The notes beneath the pieces were generated by a model, which saw only the letters and a program-made list of their open reading frames with translations, made no database searches and was not told where the DNA came from. A DNA stretch of 35,517 nt from Pusillimonas sp. UBA6240 (GTDB lineage: Bacteria > Pseudomonadota > Gammaproteobacteria > Burkholderiales > Burkholderiaceae_B): NCBI GenBank assembly GCA_002441445.1, contig DJWC01000109.1, forward strand, positions 161-35,677. The letters run 5' to 3'. A program made the position numbers and the translations under genes. Positions 1 to 7,381 of the stretch are shown here, one piece after another. How positions within the stretch are numbered: position 1 is the stretch's first letter; the number at the start of each line of letters is the position of its first letter.

Positions 1-870
1 GACCGCATGCTGGACATGGGCTTCCTGCCCGATCTGGACCGCATCGTGCGTCTGCTGCCGCCCACCCGCCAGGGGCTGCTGTTTTCGGCGACCTTCAGCA
101 ATGAGATCCGGAAACTCGGCCGCAGCTACCTGAAAAATGCCGCCGAAATCGAAGTCGCGGCGCGCAACGCCACCGCCGACACGGTCTCGCAGATCGCCTA
201 TCCGATGGCCGGCAGCGAAAAGCGCGCGGCGGTGGTGCACCTGGTCAAGTCGCGCGGCTTCAATCAAGTCATCGTGTTCTCCAACACCAAGATAGGGACC
301 AGCCGCCTGGCGCGCGAGCTCGTGCGCGACGGTGTGAAGGCCGAGTCCATCCATGGCGATAAAAGCCAGCTCGACCGCATGAAGGCGCTCGAAGCCTTCA
401 AGGCGGGCGAACTCGAGGTGCTGGTGGCGACCGATGTGGCCGCCCGGGGCCTGGATGTGGCGGGCGTGCCCTGCGTCATCAACTACGATCTGCCCTACAA
501 CGCCGAAGACTATGTGCACCGCATAGGCCGTACCGGCCGGGCCGGCAACACGGGCGAGGCGATCGCCTTCTTCACGCCGGAAGAAGAGCGTTATCTGCTG
601 GATATCGAAAAACTCATCAAGGCCAAGATACCGCGCGGCCAGCTGGCATTGCCGCCCACCGCCCGCCGTCCCGGCCGCAGCGACCGCGGCGAGCGCTATA
701 GCCGCGGCGGCGGCTATGCTTCCGCCGCTTCCAAGCCGGTCGACGATTTCTTCTATAAGCCGTATGTGCCGTCGCCGAAGGCGATCTCTCCCGAGCCGCC
801 CAAGCCCAATGCTCCGGCGCATGCGCAGCGGAAATCCGTGGGCGTGCTGCTGGGCGGCGGCCGCCATTAA
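1..870 (+). CDS. rhlE: DEAD-box ATP-dependent RNA helicase, RhlE type (3' part only)
   Basis: The reading frame is open at the first base, so the 5' end lies outside the window. The visible part starts just after the DEAD box (DRMLDMGF) and continues through motif III (SATF), motif V (VATDVAARGLDV) and motif VI (HRIGRTGRAG), which together form the second RecA-like domain. The last 80 or so residues are a low-complexity, basic, Gly/Ser/Pro-rich tail ending in VGVLLGGGRH. A tail of this sort, with a short hydrophobic-glycine end, is usual for proteobacterial RhlE proteins, which remodel RNA in ribosome assembly and mRNA decay. Helicase family membership is certain. RhlE rather than another DEAD-box paralogue is inferred from the tail and the missing DbpA/CsdA-type C-terminal domains. 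Confidence 0.9.
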   Translation, partial: DRMLDMGFLPDLDRIVRLLPPTRQGLLFSATFSNEIRKLGRSYLKNAAEIEVAARNATADTVSQIAYPMAGSEKRAAVVHLVKSRGFNQVIVFSNTKIGTSRLARELVRDGVKAESIHGDKSQLDRMKALEAFKAGELEVLVATDVAARGLDVAGVPCVINYDLPYNAEDYVHRIGRTGRAGNTGEAIAFFTPEEERYLLDIEKLIKAKIPRGQLALPPTARRPGRSDRGERYSRGGGYASAASKPVDDFFYKPYVPSPKAISPEPPKPNAPAHAQRKSVGVLLGGGRH

Positions 871-880
871 GGCCGCGGAC

Positions 881-912
881 CCCGCGCCGGTCCCGCTCTG
901 CCGGGACGCGGG
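881..912. terminator. GC hairpin between convergent genes
   Basis: CCCGCG at 881-886 pairs with CGCGGG at 907-912, and inner TCCCG at 891-895 pairs with CGGGA at 902-906, leaving a 4-base bulge on the left arm. It lies between the helicase stop and the stop of the minus-strand thioredoxin-like gene. No T-tract follows on either strand, so it is at best a weak bidirectional terminator or an mRNA 3'-end stabiliser. Confidence 0.3.
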
Positions 913-947
913 CTAGCCAGCTTCCGCGGGGGCGATCGATTTACGGA

Positions 948-1325
948 TTATCTTTGCACCAGGCCCAATAAAGGGCCGGGCCCGTCGCTTACCGCGGGCG
1001 AGGCTGCACCTGCGCGGCTGAGCAACCGCTCCAGATGGCTGATATAAGGCTGCAGAGGGCCGAAGAACAGATTGCCCTGTGGCCCCTGTATCAGCAGGGT
1101 GGGAAAATTCTCTACGTCCTCGTCGCCCAGCAATTCCGGATTTTCTTCGATGTCTATCCAGACGAAAGCGGCGTCCGGCCACTTTTCGGACAAGGCCTCG
1201 AAGTCGGGCCGGTATTGCTTGCAGGTATCGCACCAGGCGGCGCAATAGCAGGCCACCGCCAGGCCGCCTTGTTCCAGGCGCTCGCGCAAAGCCTGCATTT
1301 GATGTTGGGGATCGAGTACTGCCAT
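948..1325 (-). CDS. Thioredoxin-family protein
   Basis: This 125-residue protein is a single thioredoxin fold. It has an active-site CxxC in AAWCDTCKQYRP, a following acidic/aromatic strand (FVWIDIEENPELL) and a cis-proline loop (NFPTLL). The Asp-Thr between the cysteines differs from the classical WCGPC of thioredoxin 1, so substrate specificity or redox potential may differ. No signal peptide or membrane segment is visible, which suggests a cytoplasmic thiol-disulfide oxidoreductase. The ATG at 1325 (MAVLDPQ) was chosen because upstream codons add a non-conserved, Cys-rich stretch. No strong Shine-Dalgarno precedes it. It diverges from the EI24-family gene and converges with the helicase gene. 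Physiological partner unknown. Confidence 0.85.
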   Translation of the reverse strand: MAVLDPQHQMQALRERLEQGGLAVACYCAAWCDTCKQYRPDFEALSEKWPDAAFVWIDIEENPELLGDEDVENFPTLLIQGPQGNLFFGPLQPYISHLERLLSRAGAASPAVSDGPGPLLGLVQR

Positions 1326-1350
1326 ACAGCAAAAGTAAAAAACGGCGCCG

Positions 1351-1379
1351 TTGTTTACAGCGGCCAGAATCACTATGAT
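1351..1379 (+). promoter_or_regulatory. Candidate sigma-70 promoter for the EI24-family gene
   Basis: TTGTTT (1351-1356), a 17-base spacer and TATGAT (1374-1379) lie 28 bases before the ATG at 1408. The -10 matches 5 of 6 consensus bases and the -35 matches 3 of 6. The short divergent gap leaves little room for another promoter. Confidence 0.4.
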
Positions 1380-1407
1380 AGTCGTGTCTTGAATTCAAGG
1401 TTGATTG

Positions 1408-2202
1408 ATGAGCGAATACAACATTGCCGTACACAACCGGCAGGCCGGCATTACAGGTTTGGCCGCGGTCGGGCTGGCCTTCAAGCGCGCACTGGTGTCG
1501 CAGTGCCATCCGAAAATGCTGGCGGCCCTGTTCCTGCCCTTCTTCATCGCCTTGCTCGGCGCCATTATATTGCTTTGGGCGTTCTGGACGCCGCTTACGC
1601 AATGGCTGAACATGCAGATGGCGGACTGGGGCATCGTCAACCAGGTGGATCAATGGATGCTGGCCATCGGCCTGTTCTCCATCAAGCTGTATCTCATTCC
1701 CTTGCTGGCCGCGGGCATACTGCTGCCCATATCCGGCATACTGGGGCTGGTCATCGCGGCCATCTTCGTCATGCCCATCGTCCTGCGCCATCTAGAAAAA
1801 AAAGACTATCCCGGGCTTTCCCGCCAAGGCGAGTTTTCCATGGCCGTGGGCACATGGAATGCCATCTGGGTGGGCGTCTTGTTCTCCCTGGGCTGGGTGG
1901 TCACCATGCCTTTGTGGCTGCTTCCGCCGTTCCCGGTGCTGCTGCCCATATTCTGGTGGGCCTTCGCCTTCACCCGCATGCTGCGCGTCGATGCCATCAT
2001 CGAACATGCCAGCACGCAGGAAAGACGCTTGCTGTGGCGCCGGCATAACCGGCAGCTATGGCTGATAGGCGGCCTGCTCGCGCTGATCAACCTCTTCCCG
2101 CCGGCATGGCTGTTCCTGCCGGTCTTCTCCGCCCTGGTCTTCGCGCACTTCAGCCTCGAGGCGCTGCGCCAGTTGCGGGCTCAAACCGTCATAGACGCCT
2201 GA
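1408..2202 (+). CDS. EI24/CysZ-family integral membrane protein
   Basis: This 264-residue protein is mostly hydrophobic. Long membrane segments lie near residues 37-60 (LAALFLPFFIALLGAIILL), 85-130, 150-180 and 215-250, joined by short basic loops. The pattern and length fit the EI24 domain family (Pfam EI24), which includes E. coli CysZ, a sulfate permease. Members outside the Cys regulon are mostly uncharacterised, so the transported substrate is not assigned. ATG at 1408 is preceded by AAGG at 1397-1400; a TTG one codon upstream is a less likely start. It stands alone, divergent from the thioredoxin-like gene. The call is made from overall pattern, with moderate-to-high confidence in the family and none in the substrate. 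Confidence 0.8.
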   Translation: MSEYNIAVHNRQAGITGLAAVGLAFKRALVSQCHPKMLAALFLPFFIALLGAIILLWAFWTPLTQWLNMQMADWGIVNQVDQWMLAIGLFSIKLYLIPLLAAGILLPISGILGLVIAAIFVMPIVLRHLEKKDYPGLSRQGEFSMAVGTWNAIWVGVLFSLGWVVTMPLWLLPPFPVLLPIFWWAFAFTRMLRVDAIIEHASTQERRLLWRRHNRQLWLIGGLLALINLFPPAWLFLPVFSALVFAHFSLEALRQLRAQTVIDA

Positions 2203-2211
2203 ACCCCAGTG

Positions 2212-2243
2212 CGATCCGGCGATCCAGCGATCCGGCGATCCGG
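2212..2243. repeat. Four tandem copies of an 8-bp unit
   Basis: The unit CGATCCGG is repeated four times without gaps (2212-2219, 2220-2227, 2228-2235, 2236-2243); the second copy reads CGATCCAG. It lies just after the stop of the EI24-family gene and upstream of the next promoter. It is non-coding and probably arose by slippage. Confidence 0.85.
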
Positions 2244-2318
2244 GCGCAGGGCGGCAAATGCATCGGCTGCGGCCTCTGGCGTGGGGCCGCAGGCATAACC
2301 TAATGCTTTTATTTTATT

Positions 2319-2346
2319 TTGATATGTGATGTGCGCTCTATAGAAT
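2319..2346 (+). promoter_or_regulatory. Candidate sigma-70 promoter of the AhpD/flavoprotein/rubredoxin/ABC cluster
   Basis: TTGATA (2319-2324; 5 of 6), a 16-base spacer and TAGAAT (2341-2346; 5 of 6) predict a start near 2353, about 26 bases before the ATG at 2379. It stands in a locally AT-rich island within GC-rich DNA. No clear operator dyad is visible next to it. Confidence 0.55.
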
Positions 2347-2378
2347 CAATGGGCATATATTTGGAGCCCACATTCATT

Positions 2379-2921
2379 ATGAGTCGTATCAGCATACTAA
2401 ATACCGAGACCGCGGCCCCCGAGGCAAAAGAACGCGTCGCCGCGGCTGAAAAGAACAATGGCTTTCTGCCCAACCTGATAGGCGTGCTGGCCAACGCGCC
2501 CACCGCCCTGGAAACCTACCAGGTGGTCGGGGTCATCAACGGCCGCAGCGGCCTGAATGCCGCCGAGCGCGAAGTCGTGCAGATCACCGCCGCCACCCGC
2601 AATGGCTGTGGCTTTTGCGTGGCCGGCCACACTGCGCTCACGCGCAAAAAACAATTATTGCCGGATGAACTGATCGAAGCCCTGCGCAATACGCAAGCGC
2701 TGAGCGACCCCAAGCTCAACATCCTGGCGCGGTTTACGCTGTCGGTCATGGAGCACAAGGGCGGCGTTCCGGACGCCGACTTCGAAGCCTTCCTGGCGGC
2801 GGGCTACACGCAAGCCAATGCGCTTGAGGTGGTTCTGGGGGTCAGTCTGGCGACCTTGTGCAATTACGCCAACAATCTTGCCCGGACCCCCATCAATCCG
2901 GAACTGCAACCCTACGCCTGA
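2379..2921 (+). CDS. Carboxymuconolactone decarboxylase/AhpD-family protein
   Basis: This 180-residue all-helical protein carries the AhpD-like redox signature: Glu65, then C77-GF-C80 and His84 (NGCGFCVAGH), within EREVVQITAATRNGC. In AhpD such a CxxC plus Glu/His relay reduces peroxides or peroxiredoxins. Family members with this motif are commonly annotated as carboxymuconolactone decarboxylase-like or peroxidase-related. A redox role is more likely here than true decarboxylase activity. The start at 2379 (MSRISIL) has GGAG at 2363-2366 and a promoter 30 bases further up. It is the first gene of a same-strand series with a flavoprotein, rubredoxin and ABC importer. It could detoxify peroxide from the flavoenzyme, but that is inference. 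Confidence 0.85.
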   Translation: MSRISILNTETAAPEAKERVAAAEKNNGFLPNLIGVLANAPTALETYQVVGVINGRSGLNAAEREVVQITAATRNGCGFCVAGHTALTRKKQLLPDELIEALRNTQALSDPKLNILARFTLSVMEHKGGVPDADFEAFLAAGYTQANALEVVLGVSLATLCNYANNLARTPINPELQPYA

Positions 2922-2981
2922 TCGTTCCATCGCCGGCCGGTTGCGCCGATGCGGTGGCCGGCCCTATTCCAGGATGTTCCC

Positions 2982-4193
2982 GTGACTTCGCCTTCCATCC
3001 CCCAAGATTATGTTTCTCCTATCGCCGCGCTGGTCAAGGCCGAATTGGCGCCCCAGGTTCAGGCGATCGACCGGGAGGGCGCGTATCCCGCCGCCTTCCT
3101 GCGGAAGCTGGGGGCATTGGGCGGGCTGGGCGCAGCCATACCGGCGCAGCATGGCGGAGCCGGCTTGGGCCTGGCCGAACAGATCGAAGTCATGGCGCAG
3201 GTCGGTCGCGAGTGCGGCTCCACGGCCTTCCTGGTCTGGTGCCAGGCCGCCTGCGGCTGGTATTTGCTGCGCACGCCCAATGACGCGGTGCGCGAACGCT
3301 ATTTGCCGCCTGTCGCGCAGGGCGCGTTGATGGCCGGCTCCGGCATGTCCAATACCATGAAGCATTTGGCGGGCATCGAGAAAATGCATGTCAAGGCGGT
3401 GCGCGACGGCAATGGATATGTCCTCAACGGCTCGCTGCCCTGGGTATCCAATGTGGGCGAGGACCACTTGCTGATCGCCGCCGCGGAAGTCCCGGGAACA
3501 GGCTATGTCATGTTCGCCGTCGAAGGCGGGACCGCCGGGCTTGAGTTCAAGGCCTGCCCCGAATTCGCCGGGCTGGAAGGCACCCGGACCCTCAATGTGC
3601 GCTTTCACGATGTAAGGCTTGCCGCCGCGGATGTGCTGGCTCATCCGGATCAATTCCCGGATTACATCCAGCGCATCAAGGCGGGCTTCGTGCTGCTGCA
3701 GACCGGCATGGGCATAGGCATCACGGACGCATGCCTGAAGATCATTCAGGAAAGCAATCTCATGAGCGCCCATGTCAACGCCTTTCTCGACGATCAGGGC
3801 GCGGATCTGGCCGATGAGCTCGCCGCGCTGAAAGGCGCTGTCCACACTCTTGCGCGCCAGGCCGGGGGCAGGCCAGCGGAAGGCGGCGACGCGCCGGCTA
3901 CGGCCGCTCCCGTGGCGCCCGTGCAGGTCTTGAAGCTGCGCTTGCGGACTTCCGAACTGGCGTTGAAAGCCGCCAATTCAGCGGTATTGCATGCGGGGGC
4001 GAAAGGCTATCTGATGCGCCATCCGGCCCAGCGCCGCCTGCGTGAAGCGGTGTTCGTGGCGATCGTGACCCCGGCGCTCAAGCATCTGCGCAAGGAAATA
4101 CACCGGCTTGAACGGCTTGCGGCCGAGCCGGCGCTTGCGGTGGAACAGGCTTTTGCAGCCGAGGCGGCGTCCGTGCGGGCGGAGATGGCTTGA
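2982..4193 (+). CDS. Acyl-CoA dehydrogenase-fold flavoprotein, atypical
   Basis: This 403-residue protein has the three-part acyl-CoA dehydrogenase layout: helical N-domain (1-115), beta middle domain (116-215) and helical C-domain (216-380). Landmarks are NGYVLNGSLPWVSN at 144-157 and HAGAKGYLMRHPAQRRLREA near 337-356. It deviates from true dehydrogenases: the usual TEP..GSD flavin-binding loop is replaced by AGSGMSNTMKH, and the GxKxWITN lysine by Leu-Pro. A Gly/Ala/Pro-rich insert fills residues 293-314. These traits recall oxidase/monooxygenase members of the superfamily (SfnB/DszC type), so beta-oxidation should not be assumed. GTG at 2982 was preferred, with AGGA about 8 bases upstream; an ATG at 2949 would add 11 non-conserved residues. 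Its stop overlaps the rubredoxin start, implying coupled expression. Confidence 0.85.
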   Translation: MTSPSIPQDYVSPIAALVKAELAPQVQAIDREGAYPAAFLRKLGALGGLGAAIPAQHGGAGLGLAEQIEVMAQVGRECGSTAFLVWCQAACGWYLLRTPNDAVRERYLPPVAQGALMAGSGMSNTMKHLAGIEKMHVKAVRDGNGYVLNGSLPWVSNVGEDHLLIAAAEVPGTGYVMFAVEGGTAGLEFKACPEFAGLEGTRTLNVRFHDVRLAAADVLAHPDQFPDYIQRIKAGFVLLQTGMGIGITDACLKIIQESNLMSAHVNAFLDDQGADLADELAALKGAVHTLARQAGGRPAEGGDAPATAAPVAPVQVLKLRLRTSELALKAANSAVLHAGAKGYLMRHPAQRRLREAVFVAIVTPALKHLRKEIHRLERLAAEPALAVEQAFAAEAASVRAEMA

Positions 4194-4357
4194 TGCAGCA
4201 ATGGATGTGCGGCCCTTGCGGCTTGATTTACGACGAAGCCGCCGGCATGCCGGACGAAGGCATAGCGCCCGGCACGCGTTTCGAGGACATACCGGATGAC
4301 TGGGTATGTCCGGATTGCGGCGTGGGCAAAGCCGATTTCGTTTTGATTCCCGGCTGA
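4193..4357 (+). CDS. Rubredoxin
   Basis: This 54-residue protein has the full rubredoxin iron site: C6-GP-C9-G and C39-PD-C42-G. It also has the conserved YDE turn after the first knuckle, the PGT..EDIPDDWVCP core and the aromatic residues Trp4, Tyr13, Phe30, Trp37 and Phe49. Rubredoxins carry single electrons between a flavin reductase and an oxygenase or oxidase in the cytoplasm. The ATG overlaps the flavoprotein stop by one base (TGATG), so the two are very probably translated together. This suggests the rubredoxin serves that flavoprotein. Neither a rubredoxin reductase nor an alkane hydroxylase is nearby. Confidence 0.95.
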   Translation: MQQWMCGPCGLIYDEAAGMPDEGIAPGTRFEDIPDDWVCPDCGVGKADFVLIPG

Positions 4358-4362
4358 CGCCC

Positions 4363-5235
4363 ATGCATATGGCTCCAGCAACCACCGGCGCGGCCGTGCT
4401 CGGCGCGCGCGATATCGCACTCGGCTACCAAGTGGCAGGCAATCCGGTGGCCGGCAATCCGGTGGCCGGCACCCCGGTGGCCGGCACCCCGGCGGCCGGC
4501 AAGGCGCGCAATCAGGTATTGCGGGATTTTTCGCTGCAATTGTCGGACGGCGAGATCGTCGCCATACTCGGCCCCAGCGGCGTCGGCAAGTCTTCGCTGT
4601 TGCGCGTGCTTGCCGGCCTGCAGGCGGCCGATGCCGGCACGGTGCATCTGCGCGGCGAACCCTTGCGCGGACCGCATCCGCGCTTGGGCTTCGTATTCCA
4701 GGACCCTTGCCTGCTGCCATGGCTCACCCTGGAAGACAACGTCGGCTTCGGCCTGGATTTCAAGCACCAGCCGGCGATGTCCAAAGCGGAAAAGCAGCGC
4801 CGCATCGATGCGGCCATCGCAGAGGTGGATTTGCGGAACGCCAGGCTGCGCTATCCCGCCGAACTGTCCGGCGGCATGGCGCAGCGCGCCGCCTTGGCGC
4901 GCACCCTGGCGCGCCAGCCGGAAATATTGTTGCTGGATGAACCTTTCAGCGCGCTGGATGAAGTCACGCGCGCCGAGATGCAGGCGCTGCTGTTGCAGAT
5001 CACCGCGAGGCATCATACTTCCACGATACTGGTGACCCACGACATCGATGAAGCGCTCGTGCTGGCGGACCGCATCCTGCTCATCGGCGGCCGGCCCGGA
5101 CGTCTTTGGCGCGAATGGCGCATGGCCGCCGCGCGGCCACGGGATATTCTGGCCGACGAGTCGGCCGGCTTTCGCCTGGAGATCATGAAAACCATGCGCG
5201 AAGCCCGCGATCCCGCTACGGCGGCCGCCTCGTAG
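4363..5235 (+). CDS. ABC transporter ATPase, nitrate/sulfonate/taurine (NitT/TauT) type
   Basis: This 290-residue nucleotide-binding subunit has Walker A GPSGVGKS at 70-77, Q-loop FQDPCLLPW at 112-120, signature LSGGMAQR at 168-175, Walker B ILLLDEP at 188-194, D-loop SALDE and switch histidine LVTHD at 223-227. The Q-loop sequence is typical of SsuB/TauB/NrtD ATPases. Residues 24-46 (five-residue repeats of the type VAGNP/VAGTP) are an in-frame insertion in the N-terminal beta region, absent from ordinary members. It follows the rubredoxin stop by five bases and precedes its own binding protein and permease, so the importer is complete. An ATG two codons downstream (4369) is an alternative start. 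Confidence 0.92.
   Translation: MHMAPATTGAAVLGARDIALGYQVAGNPVAGNPVAGTPVAGTPAAGKARNQVLRDFSLQLSDGEIVAILGPSGVGKSSLLRVLAGLQAADAGTVHLRGEPLRGPHPRLGFVFQDPCLLPWLTLEDNVGFGLDFKHQPAMSKAEKQRRIDAAIAEVDLRNARLRYPAELSGGMAQRAALARTLARQPEILLLDEPFSALDEVTRAEMQALLLQITARHHTSTILVTHDIDEALVLADRILLIGGRPGRLWREWRMAAARPRDILADESAGFRLEIMKTMREARDPATAAAS
4432..4500 (+). repeat. 15-bp in-frame minisatellite in the ABC ATPase gene
   Basis: Four complete 15-bp units begin at 4432, 4447, 4462 and 4477, followed by nine bases of a fifth. The first two end in AATCCG and the next two in ACCCCG; all begin GTGGC(A/C)GGC. Each unit encodes V-A-G-(N/T)-P, so copy number can change without shifting the frame. Confidence 0.95.
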
Positions 5236-5268
5236 GCGAGACCCGTTACAACATAGAGAGAACAACTC

Positions 5269-6471
5269 ATGAGCACATCGGATGAATTCGCCGCAACGCT
5301 GCGGACGCGGCGCCAGTTCCTTAAACTGTCGGGCCTGTTTACGGCCATGGGGGCGCTGCCCCTGCTGCAGATGCACCGCGCGGCGCGGGCGGCCGAACCC
5401 GACGCTCCCTTGCGCATCGGCTATTTGCCGATCACCGATTCCACGCCGCTGCTGGTCGCCCATCACAACAAGCTCTTCGAACAGCAAGGGCTGCGGGTGG
5501 AAAAACCGCGTCTGTTCCGCAGCTGGGCGCAGATCGTCGAAGCGTTCCTGGCGGGGCAGGTCAACGCCGTGCACCTATTGTCGCCCATGACTGTATGGGC
5601 CCGTTACGGCAGCCAGTCCAAGGCCAAGGTGGTGGCGTGGAATCATATGTCCGGCTCCGGCCTGACGGTGCAGCCGCATATCAATGAGCTCAGCGATCTG
5701 GGCGGCACGACCGTAGCCATTCCGTTTTGGTATTCGCTGCACAACATCGTGCTGCAGCATATCCTGCGCAGCAAAGGGCTGGAATCCATCAGTACTGGCG
5801 AGCCCAATCCGCGGCAGGTGAAGCTGGTCGTCATGGCGCCGTCGGACATGGTTCCGGCGCTGGCCAACAAGCAGGTCGCGGGCTACATCGTGGCAGAGCC
5901 CTTCAACGCCAACGCCGAAGCCATGAAGATCGGCAAGATTCTGCGCTTCACCGGCGATGTATGGAAGGATCACGCCTGTTGCGTCGTCATGATGCACGAG
6001 GAAGACCTGAACCAGCGCCCGGAATGGGCGCAGAAAGTGGTGAACAGCCTGGTCCAGGCCCAGGCCTGGATCCTCGATCATCGCGATGAGACGGCGCGTA
6101 TTCTTTCCAAGGACAATCCGCAGCGCTATACGCCGCATACTTATGAAGCATTGGCCCAGGTGCTGGTTCCCGAAAAGATGGACCTGCCGCTGTATCTGAA
6201 GGACGGCGCCATCGTCAACGAGGCCTGGAACGAAAAGCGCATCGACTTTCAGCCATATCCCTTCCCCAGCTATACCGAAGAACTGATACGCAAGCTCAAG
6301 GAGACGGTGGTCCTGGGGCGCAACGAGTTTCTGGCCGAGCTCGACCCGGCGTTTGTGGCCTCGGACCTGGTCGATGATCGCTTTGTGAAGCAGGCCATCA
6401 TCGACGCGGGCGGGATGTCGATATTCGGCCTGCCGGATACATTCACCCGCCAGGAAACCATCACGGCCTGA
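5269..6471 (+). CDS. ABC transporter substrate-binding protein, NrtA/SsuA (NMT1) family
   Basis: The 400-residue precursor begins with a twin-arginine signal: R14-R15 in TRRQFLKL, a hydrophobic stretch GLFTAMGALPLL and an Ala-rich cleavage region (RAARAAEP, about residue 42). Tat export points to periplasmic delivery after cytoplasmic folding. The mature part starts LRIGYLPITDSTPLLVAHH, the opening of the NrtA/CmpA/SsuA class. It contains DLGGTTVAIPFWYSLHN, a segment usual in the binding lobe, and GYIVAEPFNANAEA. The ligand cannot be read from sequence; family members bind nitrate, bicarbonate, sulfonates, taurine or pyrimidine precursors. It lies 33 bases after the ATPase and 42 bases before the permease. 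Confidence 0.9.
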   Translation: MSTSDEFAATLRTRRQFLKLSGLFTAMGALPLLQMHRAARAAEPDAPLRIGYLPITDSTPLLVAHHNKLFEQQGLRVEKPRLFRSWAQIVEAFLAGQVNAVHLLSPMTVWARYGSQSKAKVVAWNHMSGSGLTVQPHINELSDLGGTTVAIPFWYSLHNIVLQHILRSKGLESISTGEPNPRQVKLVVMAPSDMVPALANKQVAGYIVAEPFNANAEAMKIGKILRFTGDVWKDHACCVVMMHEEDLNQRPEWAQKVVNSLVQAQAWILDHRDETARILSKDNPQRYTPHTYEALAQVLVPEKMDLPLYLKDGAIVNEAWNEKRIDFQPYPFPSYTEELIRKLKETVVLGRNEFLAELDPAFVASDLVDDRFVKQAIIDAGGMSIFGLPDTFTRQETITA

Positions 6472-6513
6472 TCCTGGCCACAGACGCCGGCAGCGCCGGG
6501 CAGAAGGACACGC

Positions 6514-7296
6514 ATGAGCACTTACTCCCACCAACGCATCGTTTTTCGTCTTTCGCTGGGCCTGGCGGGTTTGCTGGTTCTCGTCCTGTCGTGGGGGCTG
6601 GGCACTTATGTACTTGGCCAGCGGCTGCCCATGGCCGCGGCGCTCAGTCCGCCCGAGACCTTCGCCAGCCTGTACGAGCTGCTGGCGCGGAACGAACTGA
6701 CCGTCCATACCCTGATCAGCCTGAAACGCGTGCTGATCGGGCTGGCCCTGGCGCTGGCCATAGGGGTGCCCGTGGGCCTGGCTGTGGGCACCACGCGCCC
6801 GCTGGATGCCGCCACCAGCAGCGCATTCCAGTTCCTGCGCATGATTTCGCCCTTGTCCTGGATGCCTATCGCGGTCATGGTGTTCGGCATAGGCGACGCG
6901 CCCATCTACTTCCTGCTCAGCTTCGCGGCGGTCTGGCCCATCATCCTGAATACGGCGGCGGGCGTGCGCCAATTGGACCGGCGCTGGCTCATGCTGGCGA
7001 AAAGCATGAGCGCCACGCGCGTCGAGGTGCTGTTCAGGGTGGTGCTGCCCGGCGTCCTGGCGCACATCCTGACCGGCATACGCCTGGCCATAGGCATCAT
7101 CTGGATATTGATCGTCCCCTGTGAGATGCTGGGCGTCAGTTCGGGCCTGGGCTATTTCATCCTGGATACGCGCGACCGGCTGGCCTATTCAGAGCTGATG
7201 GCGGTCATCATGCTTATCGGCGGCCTGGGCTATATGCTGGATGCCTGCGCGCAAAGGCTGTACCGGCGCTGGGCGCCCGCGCGCCAGGACGCCTGA
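6514..7296 (+). CDS. ABC transporter permease, SsuC/TauC/NrtB family
   Basis: This 260-residue inner-membrane protein has about six hydrophobic segments, starting with LGLAGLLVLVLSWGLGTYVL near the N-terminus. The cytoplasmic EAA loop is present as MLAKSMSATRVEVLFRVVLPGVLAHILTG written over two turns around residues 165-192; this is the ATPase docking site. PIAVMVFGIGDAPIYF and VPCEMLGVSSGLGYFI are typical BPD_transp_1 elements of this family. It ends the six-gene series that starts at 2379; the next 198 bases hold no gene. Together with the Tat-exported binding protein and the ATPase it makes a full importer. Confidence 0.92.
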   Translation: MSTYSHQRIVFRLSLGLAGLLVLVLSWGLGTYVLGQRLPMAAALSPPETFASLYELLARNELTVHTLISLKRVLIGLALALAIGVPVGLAVGTTRPLDAATSSAFQFLRMISPLSWMPIAVMVFGIGDAPIYFLLSFAAVWPIILNTAAGVRQLDRRWLMLAKSMSATRVEVLFRVVLPGVLAHILTGIRLAIGIIWILIVPCEMLGVSSGLGYFILDTRDRLAYSELMAVIMLIGGLGYMLDACAQRLYRRWAPARQDA

Positions 7297-7381
7297 CCCC
7301 CGGAGGCTGGAGCGTCCGCCGCCGGAGCGCCGGTCGCCGGGTCGCCGGGGCGCCGGCCGCGCCATTTCCCTGTAAACTTCC

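Noticed and set aside
5575..7065. A 496-codon minus-strand frame opposite the binding protein and permease genes
   Set aside because: The plus strand encodes clear ABC transporter subunits; the minus frame is His/Gln/Arg-rich shadow sequence.
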